This document shows, piece after piece, positions 23,996 through 32,531 of a stretch of DNA of 38,704 bases (its first letter is position 1; the number at the start of each line of letters is the position of its first letter). This stretch comes from JALZAH01 sp051000755 (GTDB taxonomy: Bacteria; Actinomycetota; Acidimicrobiia; Acidimicrobiales; Palsa-688). The notes beneath the pieces are model-generated. The model saw only the letters and a program-made list of their open reading frames with translations. It had not been told where the DNA came from and did not search any database. Location: positions 1 to 38,704 of the forward strand of contig JBPCNZ010000118.1 of NCBI GenBank assembly GCA_051000755.1. The letters run 5' to 3'. The translations under genes were made by a program, and so were the position numbers.

Positions 23996-25295
23996 GCCGG
24001 CGCATCTTGCCCACCGAACGCTCGATCGCACCGGGATCGACGACCGTCACCTCGACATTGACCCCGACCTCGTCCTTGACCCTTGCGGCCACCTCCGCGG
24101 CAGCAGGTGCCCGCCGGTCGAGAGGCGCCGTGGGCTCGGCCTCGACGGCGACGGTCAGGTGATCCATCCGGTCACGCCGGGTGAGGACCAACTGGAAGTG
24201 CGCTGACAGCCCGGCGGTGCGGAGCACGATCTCCTCGATCTGGGTCGGGAACAGGTTGACCCCGCGCAGGATGATCATGTCGTCGGTGCGCCCCGTCACC
24301 TTCTCCATGCGGCGCATGGCCGGCCGGGCGGTACCGGGGAGCAACCGGGTCAGGTCCCTCGTCCGGTACCGGATGATGGGCAACGCCTGCTTGGTGAGCG
24401 AGGTGAACAGCAGCTCCCCGCCCTCACCCTCGGATAGAACGTTGCCCTCGACCGGGTCGATCACCTCCGGGTAGAAATGGTCTTCCCAGATGTGCAGCCC
24501 GTCCTTGGTCTCCACGCACTCCTGGGCTACGCCGGGACCCATGACCTCCGAGAGCCCGTAGATGTCGACGGCGTGAAGGTCCAGGCGCTCCTCGATCTCG
24601 GCCCGCATCTGCTCGGTCCACGGTTCTGCGCCGAAGATCCCCACCTTCAGCGACGATGAGCGCGGGTCGATGCCCTGGCGTTCCCACTCGTCGAGCATGG
24701 CCAGCATGTACGTCGGGGTGACCATGATGATCTCCGGCTGGAAGTCGACGATGAGCTGCACCTGGCGGGCGGTCATGCCCCCTGAGGCGGGGATGACCGT
24801 GCAGCCCAGCTTCTCCGCGCCGTAGTGGGCGCCGAGGCCGCCGGTGAACAGGCCGTAGCCGTACGCCACATGCACCTTGTGCCCAGGGCGGCCGCCGGCG
24901 GCCCGGATCGATCGAGCCATGACGGTGGCCCAGGTCTCGATGTCGGCGGCGGTGTAGCCGACCACGGTCGGCCGACCGGTCGTGCCGCTCGACGCGTGGA
25001 TGCGGCGGACCTGGGCTTGAGGCACGGCGAACATGGCGAACGGGTAGTTGTCGCGCAGATCGGCCTTGGTCGTCATCGGGAATCGGGCCAGATCCTCGAG
25101 CGACCGGCAATCGTCGGGATGCACGCCGGCGGCATCGAAGGTGCCCCGGTAGAACGCCACGTTGTCGTAGGCGTGGCGCAACGTCCAGCGCAGGCGTCGG
25201 AGCTGGAGAGAGGCCAGCTCGTCGGGCCCGAGACGCTCGGCGTTGTCCAACTCACCGGGTACCGGCGGTGTCCCGAGGCGGGGCGCAGTGGTCAT
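23970..25295 (-). CDS. paaK: phenylacetate-CoA ligase
   Basis: A 441-residue AMP-forming ligase of the PaaK type, which activates phenylacetate to phenylacetyl-CoA with ATP. Motifs: P-loop SSGTTGRPTVVGYT, GIFGAEPWTEQMR, YGLSEVMGPGVA, and the C-terminal RTDDMIILRGVNLFPTQIEE hinge with the PaaK-type AMP-binding C domain. The ATG at 25295 gives the normal length; upstream codons look non-coding. It is transcribed leftward, away from the thiolase gene, with 98 bp between the starts. Confidence 0.95.
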   Translation of the reverse strand: MTTAPRLGTPPVPGELDNAERLGPDELASLQLRRLRWTLRHAYDNVAFYRGTFDAAGVHPDDCRSLEDLARFPMTTKADLRDNYPFAMFAVPQAQVRRIHASSGTTGRPTVVGYTAADIETWATVMARSIRAAGGRPGHKVHVAYGYGLFTGGLGAHYGAEKLGCTVIPASGGMTARQVQLIVDFQPEIIMVTPTYMLAMLDEWERQGIDPRSSSLKVGIFGAEPWTEQMRAEIEERLDLHAVDIYGLSEVMGPGVAQECVETKDGLHIWEDHFYPEVIDPVEGNVLSEGEGGELLFTSLTKQALPIIRYRTRDLTRLLPGTARPAMRRMEKVTGRTDDMIILRGVNLFPTQIEEIVLRTAGLSAHFQLVLTRRDRMDHLTVAVEAEPTAPLDRRAPAAAEVAARVKDEVGVNVEVTVVDPGAIERSVGKMRRLIDRRPEL

Positions 25296-25393
25296 GATGA
25301 CGTCGGCCAGGAGGAGCACGCAGCCGCCACGGGTCCAGTAAAGATTGCCGCCCACACGGTGTCAACCGCGGCTGGGGAGGAGAGGATGCAGTG

Positions 25394-26614
25394 ATGACCG
25401 AAGCCTTCATTGTCGACGCGGTACGCACACCCCAGGGCCGGCACCGGGGGGCGCTGGCCGGGGTGCGGGCCGATGACCTGGCCGCCTTGGTGGTGGCCGA
25501 GGCCGTGCGCCGGGCCGGGGTCTCGCCCGAGACGATCGACGAGGTCGTCCTCGGGGCGGCCAACCAGGCGGGGGAGGACAACCGCAACGTGGCCCGGATG
25601 GCGGTCCTGCTCGCCGGGCTCCCCGACGAGACGGCGGGCTACACCGTCAACCGGCTGTGCGCCAGCGGTCTGACGGCGGTGGCGTCGGCGGCCAACTCGA
25701 TCAAGGTCGGCGACGCGGACATCGTGGTGGCCGGCGGCGTCGAGTCGATGACCCGGGCGCCGTGGGTGCTGGCCAAGGCGGCCAGGCCGTGGGCGCCGCC
25801 CGGCGAGATCGCCGATACCAGCCTCGGATGGCGGTTCGTCAACCCGATCTTCACCGAAGTTGACCGGGCCGTACCGGCCGGCGCCGGACCCGATGTCCGC
25901 AAGATCACGCTCGGGATGGGCGAGACGGCCGAAGAGGTGGCCGTCCTGGACGGGATCAGCCGGGAGGACTGCGACGCCTTCGCCCTGCGCAGCCACACCC
26001 GCGCCGTCGCGGCCATCGACGCCGGTCGCTTTGCGGCCGAGATCGTGGCGGTGCCCACCGGCGACGAGGCGGTCACCGTCGACGAAGGTCCCCGCCGTTC
26101 CGCCACCCTGGAGAGCCTCGCCGGTCTGCGGCCCGTGTTCCGCAAGGACGGGATCGTCACCGCGGGATCGTCGTCGCCGCTGTCCGACGGGGCCGCGGCC
26201 CTGGTCCTGGCCGGTGCCGAAGCCGTCGAGCGCCACGGGCTGACCCCCCGGGCCCGGGTGGTGGGAAGCGCCAGCGCCGGCGTCGCCCCCAACGTGATGG
26301 GCCTGGGGCCGGTGCCGGCGACGGAGAAGGTGCTCGATCGCTGCGGTTGGAAGCTCGACGACATCGACGCCGTAGAGTTGAACGAGGCGTTCGCGGCTCA
26401 GAGCCTGGCGGTGATCCGCCGCCTCGGTGTCGATCCAGACCGGGTCAATGCCGACGGCGGGGCCATCGCTCTCGGCCATCCCCTGGGCTGTTCGGGGGCC
26501 CGGTTGGTGGTCACCCTGCTCGGCCGTCTCGAGCGGGAAGGGGGGCGGAGGGGGCTGGCCACCCTGTGCGTCGGCGTGGGCCAGGGGGTGTCACTGCTGG
26601 TCGAGAGGATGTGA
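25394..26614 (+). CDS. acetyl-CoA C-acyltransferase (PaaJ-type thiolase)
   Basis: A 406-residue type-II thiolase. C89 in NRLCASGL is the acyl-accepting cysteine; NEAFAAQSL, GGAIALGHPLGCSGAR (His and second Cys) complete the site. Close relatives act as 3-oxoadipyl-CoA or beta-ketoacyl-CoA thiolases (PaaJ/PcaF), and the position between paaK and paaG suggests the last steps of phenylacetate breakdown to acetyl-CoA and succinyl-CoA. The ATG at 25394 has AGGAGAGGA upstream. Specificity is inferred from context. Confidence 0.88.
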   Translation: MTEAFIVDAVRTPQGRHRGALAGVRADDLAALVVAEAVRRAGVSPETIDEVVLGAANQAGEDNRNVARMAVLLAGLPDETAGYTVNRLCASGLTAVASAANSIKVGDADIVVAGGVESMTRAPWVLAKAARPWAPPGEIADTSLGWRFVNPIFTEVDRAVPAGAGPDVRKITLGMGETAEEVAVLDGISREDCDAFALRSHTRAVAAIDAGRFAAEIVAVPTGDEAVTVDEGPRRSATLESLAGLRPVFRKDGIVTAGSSSPLSDGAAALVLAGAEAVERHGLTPRARVVGSASAGVAPNVMGLGPVPATEKVLDRCGWKLDDIDAVELNEAFAAQSLAVIRRLGVDPDRVNADGGAIALGHPLGCSGARLVVTLLGRLEREGGRRGLATLCVGVGQGVSLLVERM

Positions 26615-26668
26615 ATGACCTCGGCCGCCGGGGCCCGGGGGGCCGGCCGGGGCTGAGGCGGCGGTTGG

Positions 26669-27469
26669 TCACCGGCCCCGGAACGTGGGCTTCTCCTTGG
26701 CCAGGAAGGCCTCCACCGCCCCACGGTGGTCCTCGGTCACCCCGAGGCGGGCCTGGCCCTCACCCTCGGCGGCCAGCACATCGCCGAGCGACGCTCCCCA
26801 GGCGTTGGCCATGGCCGCTTTGAGCTCGGCGTAGGCGCGGGTCGGCCCCGTGGCCAGGCGGGCGGCCAGCGCTGCGGCCTCGCCGGCCAGATCCTCTGCG
26901 GCCACCACCCGCCCGACGACCCCCCAGGCCAGGGCCTGTTCGGCGGTGAACGCCTCGCCCAGCAACAACAGCTCCGATGCCCGGCCCGCGCCCACGGTCC
27001 GGCCCAGGCTGGCCGACAGCCCCGAGTCGGCCGTCAACCCGATCCCGGTAAAGGCGGTGGCAAACTTGGCTCCCTCGGCACTGATCCGCAGGTCGCAGGC
27101 CAGCACGAACCCCAGCCCCGCCCCGACGCAGGCCCCGTTGACGGCGGCCACCACCGGTTTGGGCATCGTGGCCAGGGCGGTGGTGATCGGGTTGTAGTCG
27201 GTTGCCACCGAGTCGAACGCACCGCCGGCGTCGGCCCGCAACGTCTCGGCGTGTTGGGCCAGGTCCTGACCGACACAGAACGAGCGCCCGGCCCCGGTGA
27301 GGACCACAGCCCGCACGGTGTCATCGCCGGCGACGGCCTCCAGCGAGTCCCGCAGAGCCGAGCGCAGCTGCCGGTCGAGGCCATTGCCCCGATCTGGTCG
27401 GTGCAAGGTGATGGTGGCCACCGCGTCCTGGCGCTCCACCAGAACGGTGTCGTTTCGTCCTTCTGCCAT
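26669..27469 (-). CDS. paaG: enoyl-CoA hydratase/isomerase, PaaG-like
   Basis: A 266-residue crotonase-fold protein. GAGRSFCVGQDLAQHAE and MPKPVVAAVNGACVGAGLGF form the oxyanion hole, and GIGLTADSGLSASLGR carries an Asp where PaaG (epoxyphenylacetyl-CoA isomerase) has its catalytic acid, rather than the Glu of true hydratases. The CVGQDL and DYNPI segments also match PaaG better than PaaF. It is transcribed divergently from paaA with only 37 bp between the start codons, so the two promoters must overlap. Confidence 0.83.
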   Translation of the reverse strand: MAEGRNDTVLVERQDAVATITLHRPDRGNGLDRQLRSALRDSLEAVAGDDTVRAVVLTGAGRSFCVGQDLAQHAETLRADAGGAFDSVATDYNPITTALATMPKPVVAAVNGACVGAGLGFVLACDLRISAEGAKFATAFTGIGLTADSGLSASLGRTVGAGRASELLLLGEAFTAEQALAWGVVGRVVAAEDLAGEAAALAARLATGPTRAYAELKAAMANAWGASLGDVLAAEGEGQARLGVTEDHRGAVEAFLAKEKPTFRGR

Positions 27470-27506
27470 GGACGAACGCTAGAGCCTCAGTAAGTTGGGA
27501 GGCACC

Positions 27507-28430
27507 ATGGACGGGCTCGAGCGCCACTTCTCCGACACCATCGAGGCGGACCGCCGCCTCGAGCCGCGCGACTGGCTTCCCGACGGGTACCGCAAGACCA
27601 TGATCCGCCAGATCGCTCAGCACGCCCATTCCGAGATCATCGGTATGCAGCCCGAGGGCCATTGGATCGGCCGGGCCCCCTCCCTGCGGCGCAAGGCGGT
27701 GCTGCTGGCCAAGGTCCAGGACGAGGCCGGTCACGGTCTGTATCTGTATTCGGCCGCCGAGACGCTCGGCGCCGACCGAGGCGATCTGACCGACCGGCTG
27801 ATCACCGGGCGCCAGAAGTACTCGTCGATCTTCAACTACCCGACGCTGACGTTCGCCGATGTGGGCGTGATCGGCTGGCTGGTGGACGGGGCGGCCATCT
27901 GCAACCAGGTGCCGTTGTGCCGGTGCTCCTATGGACCCTACGCCCGGGCCATGATCCGCATCTGCAAGGAGGAGTCGTTCCACCAGCGTCAAGGGTTCGA
28001 GCTGCTGATGACCATGATGGGCGGCACCGACGCTCAGCGCCAGATGGTCTCCGACGCGGTCGACCGGTGGTGGTGGCCGGCCCTGATGATGTTCGGACCT
28101 CCCGACGGCAAGTCGCCCAACACCGACCAGTCCATGGCCTGGAACATCAAGCGGCACACCAACGACGAGCTGCGCCAACGGTTCGTGGACATGTCGGTGC
28201 CCCAGGCCGAGGCGCTCGGCTTGACCCTGCCGGACCCGGACCTGACCTGGAACGCCGAGCGGGGCCGCTACGACTTCGGTGCCATCGACTGGTCCGAGTT
28301 CGAGGCCGTCCTCGCCGGCGCCGGCCCGGCCAACGCGGAACGCATCTCGGCCCGCCGGGCCGCCCACGAGGAAGGGGCCTGGGTGCGCGACGCGGCCACG
28401 GCCCATGCCCGCAAACGAGCTGCGCCATGA
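27507..28430 (+). CDS. paaA: 1,2-phenylacetyl-CoA epoxidase catalytic subunit
   Basis: A 307-residue PaaA, the diiron subunit of the multicomponent phenylacetyl-CoA epoxidase. Ligand motifs are seen in the four-helix bundle: AKVQDEAGHGLYLYS and CKEESFHQRQGF, with earlier acids near HAHSEIIGMQPEG. The enzyme makes the ring 1,2-epoxide using O2 and electrons from PaaE. The ATG at 27507 follows GGGAGG. It opens the paaABCDE operon, in which paaB overlaps it by four bases. Confidence 0.96.
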   Translation: MDGLERHFSDTIEADRRLEPRDWLPDGYRKTMIRQIAQHAHSEIIGMQPEGHWIGRAPSLRRKAVLLAKVQDEAGHGLYLYSAAETLGADRGDLTDRLITGRQKYSSIFNYPTLTFADVGVIGWLVDGAAICNQVPLCRCSYGPYARAMIRICKEESFHQRQGFELLMTMMGGTDAQRQMVSDAVDRWWWPALMMFGPPDGKSPNTDQSMAWNIKRHTNDELRQRFVDMSVPQAEALGLTLPDPDLTWNAERGRYDFGAIDWSEFEAVLAGAGPANAERISARRAAHEEGAWVRDAATAHARKRAAP

Positions 28431-28711
28431 GCGCGGAGTGGCCGCTCTACGAGGTCTTCGTGCGGGCCAAGCGGGGTCTCAACCACGTCCATGTCGGGTC
28501 GCTGCACGCCGCCGATGACCACATGGCCCTGCGTCATGCGCGCGACGTCTACACCCGGCGCAACGAAGGGGTCAGCATCTGGGTGGTCCCCGCCGCCGCC
28601 ATCACCGCGTCCAGCCCCGACGAGAAGGACCCCTTCTTCGCGCCGAGCGGCGACAAGGTGTACCGCCACCCGACGTTCTACGAGATCCCCGCCGACGTGC
28701 CCCATCTGTGA
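28427..28711 (+). CDS. paaB: 1,2-phenylacetyl-CoA epoxidase subunit PaaB
   Basis: A 94-residue PaaB, recognised by WPLYEVFVRAKRGLNHVHVG, the HARDVYTRRNEGVSIWVVP strand and the C-terminal DKVYRHPTFYEIP. In the known complex it bridges PaaA-PaaC heterodimers and helps pass electrons from PaaE. It is translationally coupled on both sides (ATGA with paaA; GTGA with paaC). Confidence 0.96.
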   Translation: MSAEWPLYEVFVRAKRGLNHVHVGSLHAADDHMALRHARDVYTRRNEGVSIWVVPAAAITASSPDEKDPFFAPSGDKVYRHPTFYEIPADVPHL

Positions 28712-29589
28712 CCGAGTCCAACGCCTACGAGGCCCTGAGCGAGGAGGGCGACGCCCGCTGGGCGTTCGGCACCGGGTTCTCCGACCCTCTGGCCGGGGTC
28801 GACACCGCCGTGCCTCCCGGCGCCGACGGAGCCGACCTGGCGGCCTACGCCCTGATGCTGGGCGACGACGCCCTGATCCTCTCCCAGCGGCTGGGGGAGT
28901 GGGTGACCCGGGCCCCGGAGCTGGAGGAGGAGGTCGCTCTGGCCAACATCGCCCTCGACCTGCTCGGGCAGGCCCGGTTGCTGCTGGCCCGGGCCGGGGC
29001 CGCTGACGGGTCGGCGCGGAGTGAGGACGACTTCGCCTTCCGGCGCGACGGGGGGGCGTTCCGCAACGTCCGCCTGGCCGAGACGGCCAACGGGGACTTC
29101 GCCTGCACCATGGCCCGGTTGCTGGTGCTCTCCACCTGGCGGCTGGCCCTCTTCACCCATCTGACGGCGTCGCTCGACCCGGTGCTGGCCGCCGTCGCGG
29201 CCAAGGGGGTGCCCGAGCTCACCTATCACCGTGAGCACGCCGCCGACTGGGTGGTGCGCCTCGGTGACGGGACCGACGAGTCCCATCGCCGGATGCAGGC
29301 CGGCCTCGACGCCACCTGGCCCCTGGTCGACGAGCTGTTCGGGTGCCATCCGGTCGAGCGGCGCCTGGCCGACGCGTCCGTGGCTGTCGACCCGGCCGGT
29401 CTGCGCCCCGAGTTCGACGGGGTCCTCGACGCCGTCGTGGCCGCCTCCGGGCTGCGCCGGCCGGAGGTGGCGGCCCGCAGCGGCGTCGGTGGTCGGACGG
29501 GGCGTGACGGGGTGCACACTGAGGCCCTCAGCCCCCTGCTGGCCGAGCTGCAGAGCGTGGCCCGGGCCCACCCGGGAGCCAGGTGGTGA
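28708..29589 (+). CDS. paaC: 1,2-phenylacetyl-CoA epoxidase subunit PaaC
   Basis: A 293-residue PaaC, the structural partner of PaaA with a ferritin-like bundle. Characteristic segments are GDDALILSQRLGEWVTRAPELEE, NIALDLLGQARLLL, the EDDFAFRRD loop, and HREHAADWVVRLGDGT. It lacks a working diiron site in studied homologues. GTG start, four-base overlap with paaB, and four or seven bases with paaD. Confidence 0.95.
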   Translation: MTESNAYEALSEEGDARWAFGTGFSDPLAGVDTAVPPGADGADLAAYALMLGDDALILSQRLGEWVTRAPELEEEVALANIALDLLGQARLLLARAGAADGSARSEDDFAFRRDGGAFRNVRLAETANGDFACTMARLLVLSTWRLALFTHLTASLDPVLAAVAAKGVPELTYHREHAADWVVRLGDGTDESHRRMQAGLDATWPLVDELFGCHPVERRLADASVAVDPAGLRPEFDGVLDAVVAASGLRRPEVAARSGVGGRTGRDGVHTEALSPLLAELQSVARAHPGARW

Positions 29590-30074
29590 CGGCCCGGGCC
29601 ATCGCCGAGGCCGTGACCGACCCGGAGCTGCCCATGCTCACCCTCGCTGACCTGGGGATTCTCCGCGGCGTGGAGGAAGACGGGGGCCGGGTGACGGTCA
29701 CCATCACTCCGACCTACACCGGTTGCCCGGCGATGGACACCATGCGAGACGACCTCGAGCACGCCCTGGCCGGGGCCGGTTACCACCACATCGAGGTGCG
29801 CAAGGTCCTGCAACCGCCGTGGACGACCGACTGGATCACCGCCGAGGGGCGCCGCAAGCTGGCTGCGGCCGGCCTGGCCCCCCCTGGTGCTGCCCCTCAT
29901 CCCCGCCCCGGCCCCGTGCCCCTGGTCCTCGGGGCCCGGCCCCGCCCGGTCCCCTGTCCCCATTGCGGGTCGGCCGAGACCACCGAGACGTCCCGGTTCG
30001 GGGCCACCGCCTGCAAGGCCCTGTGGCGGTGCCGTTCGTGCGCCGAGCCCTTCGAGCACATCAAGGCGTTGTAG
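29586..30074 (+). CDS. paaD: phenylacetate epoxidase iron-sulfur assembly protein PaaD
   Basis: A 162-residue PaaD. The N-terminal DUF59/MIP18 domain shows VTDPELPMLTLADLGILR and PTYTGCPAMDTM with its cysteine; the C-terminal zinc ribbon has two CxxC pairs (CPHCG, CRSCAEPFEHIKAL). In other bacteria PaaD is needed for maturation of the iron centres of the PaaABCE enzyme, probably of PaaE. The start may be GTG 29583 or 29586; the latter gives a GTGA overlap with paaC like the other junctions. Confidence 0.93.
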   Translation: MTARAIAEAVTDPELPMLTLADLGILRGVEEDGGRVTVTITPTYTGCPAMDTMRDDLEHALAGAGYHHIEVRKVLQPPWTTDWITAEGRRKLAAAGLAPPGAAPHPRPGPVPLVLGARPRPVPCPHCGSAETTETSRFGATACKALWRCRSCAEPFEHIKAL

Positions 30075-30077
30075 GCG

Positions 30078-31148
30078 ATGGCCGGGGCGGGGCGCGCCGA
30101 GTTCCACCGCCTCACCGTCGCCGAGGTCGCCCGCCTCTGCGACGACGCGGTGGCCGTGACCTTCGACGTCCCCGCCGGCGTGGCGGACCGTTACGTGTTC
30201 GCCCCCGGCCAGTCAGTCACCCTGCGGCGCGTGATTGACGGGTCCGAGGAGCGCCGGTCCTATTCCATCTGTGCGGCGGCCGGGGCCCGCCCCCGGATCG
30301 GGGTCCGCGAGGTGCCGGGGGGGACATTCTCCACCTGGTTGGTGCACGCACTCCGGGCTGGTGACGTGATCGAGGTCGGCACCCCGTCGGGGAGGTTCAC
30401 CCCCGATCTGGCCACCCCGGCCCGCCATGTCGCCATCGCCGCCGGGGCCGGGATCACCCCGGTGCTGTCCATCGCCGCGTCCGTCCTGGCCGACCCTCAG
30501 GCATCGCTCACCCTGCTGTACGGCAACCGGCGCACCGACACGGTCATGTTCCTCGAGGAGCTGGCCGACCTGAAGGACCGCTACCGCACCCGGATGGACC
30601 TGATCCATGTGTTGTCACGCGAGGCGCGCGAACCGGAGCTGTTCAGCGGCCGCCTCGATGCGGCCAAGCTCACCGAGCTGCTCGATTGCCTGATCGATGT
30701 GGCCGCCGTGGATCACTGGTGGCTGTGTGGACCGTTCGCCATGGTCAGCGATGCCCGGGAGACCCTCACCGCCGCCGGGGTGCCGGCGCCAAGCATCCAC
30801 ACCGAGCTGTTCTACGTCGACGATGTGGCCCCCGAACCGGTGCGCCACGCCGACCCCGCCATCGCCGGCGAGGCCAGCGAGGTCACCGTCATCCTCGACG
30901 GTCGTTCGACGACGCTGGCGCTCAGCCGGGAGACCGCCGTCCTCGACGGGGCGCAGGGGTCCCGCCCGGATCTGCCGTTCGCCTGCAAGGGGGGCGTGTG
31001 CGGGACGTGCCGGGCCCGGGTCACCGAGGGTCAGGTCGATCTCCGCCGCAACTTCGCCCTGGAGGAGGCCGAGATCGAGGCCGGGTTCGTGCTGACCTGC
31101 CAGTCCTACCCGCGTTCGGAGCGGGTCACGATCGACTACGACGCCTGA
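30078..31148 (+). CDS. paaE: phenylacetyl-CoA epoxidase reductase PaaE
   Basis: A 356-residue NADPH-dependent reductase: FAD domain with RRSYSICAAAG, NAD(P) domain with AAGAGITPVLSIA and WLCGPFAMV, and a C-terminal plant-type 2Fe-2S ferredoxin with the cysteines of CKGGVCGTCRA plus a fourth in VLTCQSYP. It feeds electrons to the PaaA diiron site. It follows paaD by three bases and is the last gene of the operon; no strong hairpin terminator is seen in the 225 bp after it. Confidence 0.95.
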   Translation: MAGAGRAEFHRLTVAEVARLCDDAVAVTFDVPAGVADRYVFAPGQSVTLRRVIDGSEERRSYSICAAAGARPRIGVREVPGGTFSTWLVHALRAGDVIEVGTPSGRFTPDLATPARHVAIAAGAGITPVLSIAASVLADPQASLTLLYGNRRTDTVMFLEELADLKDRYRTRMDLIHVLSREAREPELFSGRLDAAKLTELLDCLIDVAAVDHWWLCGPFAMVSDARETLTAAGVPAPSIHTELFYVDDVAPEPVRHADPAIAGEASEVTVILDGRSTTLALSRETAVLDGAQGSRPDLPFACKGGVCGTCRARVTEGQVDLRRNFALEEAEIEAGFVLTCQSYPRSERVTIDYDA

Positions 31149-31316
31149 GGATCGTCGCCGCCCCCCGTGTTGGTGATAACTTCTCCTCAGCGACACGTTC
31201 GGGGGCACCACAGTCCGTTTGTCGCTTGTCCACCATGACTACCTCCCGTGACCACTCCGTCGTTCCCGGTGCCAGCCGGTTCAGGCGCGGTCTGAGCTTG
31301 GGGCGGGTCGAGGTGT

Positions 31317-31343
31317 TTGTCTGTGGTTACCACCCGGTAGGTT
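31317..31343 (+). promoter_or_regulatory. promoter/operator candidate of the betaine transporter operon
   Basis: TTGTCT (31317-31322) and TAGGTT (31338-31343) could be -35 and -10 boxes with a short 15-bp spacer. The spacer begins with GTGGTTACCAC (31323-31333), a perfect palindrome around one base, placed where a repressor would block polymerase. The transporter start codon follows 30 bp after the -10 box. The rest of 31149-31316 holds no gene I can support. Confidence 0.4.
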
Positions 31344-31373
31344 GTTTTTCACCTGACTCAGGAGAGAGACCCT

Positions 31374-32531
31374 GTGACCAGTAGTTCGGCGGCCCCCTTG
31401 GAGTTCCGAGACGCGACCAAGCGTTATTCGGGCAACAGCAAGAAAGCAGCGGTTGACGGTCTGTCCCTGACCGTCCCGGCTGGCGAGATCTGTGTTCTGG
31501 TCGGCCCTTCGGGCTGCGGCAAGACCACGGCCATGCGCCTGGTCAACCGGATGATCGACCTGACCAGCGGCGACATCCTCATCGACGAGGCCAGCATCAC
31601 CAAGCGGGACCCCGCCGACCTGCGCCGGGAGATCGGCTATGTCATCCAGCAGATCGGCCTGTTCCCCCACCTGAACATCACCCACAACATCGGGGTCGTT
31701 CCCAAGTTGCTGGGCTGGGACAAGGGCCGTATCGAGAAGCGTTCCGCCGAGCTCCTCGAGCTGGTCGGGCTCCCTGCCGAGATGGGCAGTCGCTTCCCCA
31801 GCCAGCTCTCCGGTGGTCAGCGCCAGCGGGTCGGCGTGGCCCGGGCCCTGGCCGCCGACCCGCCCCTGATGCTCATGGACGAGCCGTTCGGGGCTATCGA
31901 CCCCATCAATCGCGACCACCTGCAAAACGAGTTCCTCCGCCTGCAGACCGCCATCCGCAAGACCGTCGTCTTCGTGACCCACGACATCGACGAGGCCATC
32001 AAGATGGGTGACCGCATCGCCATCCTCCGCGAGGGAGGCGAGCTGGTCCAGTACGACACACCCGCCGAGATCCTGGCCCACCCCGCCGACGACTTCGTGG
32101 CCCGCTTCGTTGGGGCCGACCGGGGACTCAAGCGCTTGGCCCTCACCCGGGTGGGCGATCTCAAGCTGATCGATGCACCCATCGTGCACATCGGCGACGA
32201 CATCGCCACCATGCGGGACGGCTTGGTCGAAGGAGCGAGCGTCATCGTGGTCGACGACGACGGCCGCCCGGTCGGCCAGATCTCCGCCGATCAGCTCGGC
32301 AACGGCCGGGTCGCTCAGGGCGACGCCCGCCACATCGACCAGACCGTGAGCACGGGGGTCACCATGCGTGAAGCCCTGTCGCTGATGATGACCGACTCCT
32401 TGCGCCCGCTGGTTGTGGTCGACGGTGACGGCAAGGTGGCCGGCTACGTGTCGATCGAGCTGATCAACCGTTCGCTGCACGACGGGGCGGCGGCGATCGC
32501 GGTGCCGACGGCGGCTGTCAAGACCCCGTGA
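31374..32531 (+). CDS. glycine betaine/choline ABC transporter ATP-binding protein (OpuCA/ProV type)
   Basis: A 385-residue ATPase: Walker A GPSGCGKTT, Q-loop YVIQQIGLFPH, signature LSGGQRQRVG, Walker B LMLMDEPFGAIDP and H-loop THDIDEA. The C-terminal third (about 250-370) is a pair of CBS domains (IVVDDDGRPVGQIS, VVVDGDGKVAGYVS), which in OpuA-type transporters sense ionic strength or cyclic-di-AMP. This places it in the quaternary-amine uptake subfamily for compatible solutes. GTG start with AGGAGAG upstream. First of four genes; GTGA overlap with the permease. Confidence 0.94.
   Translation: MTSSSAAPLEFRDATKRYSGNSKKAAVDGLSLTVPAGEICVLVGPSGCGKTTAMRLVNRMIDLTSGDILIDEASITKRDPADLRREIGYVIQQIGLFPHLNITHNIGVVPKLLGWDKGRIEKRSAELLELVGLPAEMGSRFPSQLSGGQRQRVGVARALAADPPLMLMDEPFGAIDPINRDHLQNEFLRLQTAIRKTVVFVTHDIDEAIKMGDRIAILREGGELVQYDTPAEILAHPADDFVARFVGADRGLKRLALTRVGDLKLIDAPIVHIGDDIATMRDGLVEGASVIVVDDDGRPVGQISADQLGNGRVAQGDARHIDQTVSTGVTMREALSLMMTDSLRPLVVVDGDGKVAGYVSIELINRSLHDGAAAIAVPTAAVKTP

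Noticed and set aside
24424..25110. second minus-strand frame inside paaK
   Set aside because: Frame-shifted shadow of the ligase, rich in Arg, Pro and Gly with no domain.
31149..31373. riboswitch or leader RNA before the betaine transporter
   Set aside because: No conserved aptamer or strong hairpin with a T-run could be drawn; only promoter-like boxes and one palindrome are supported.
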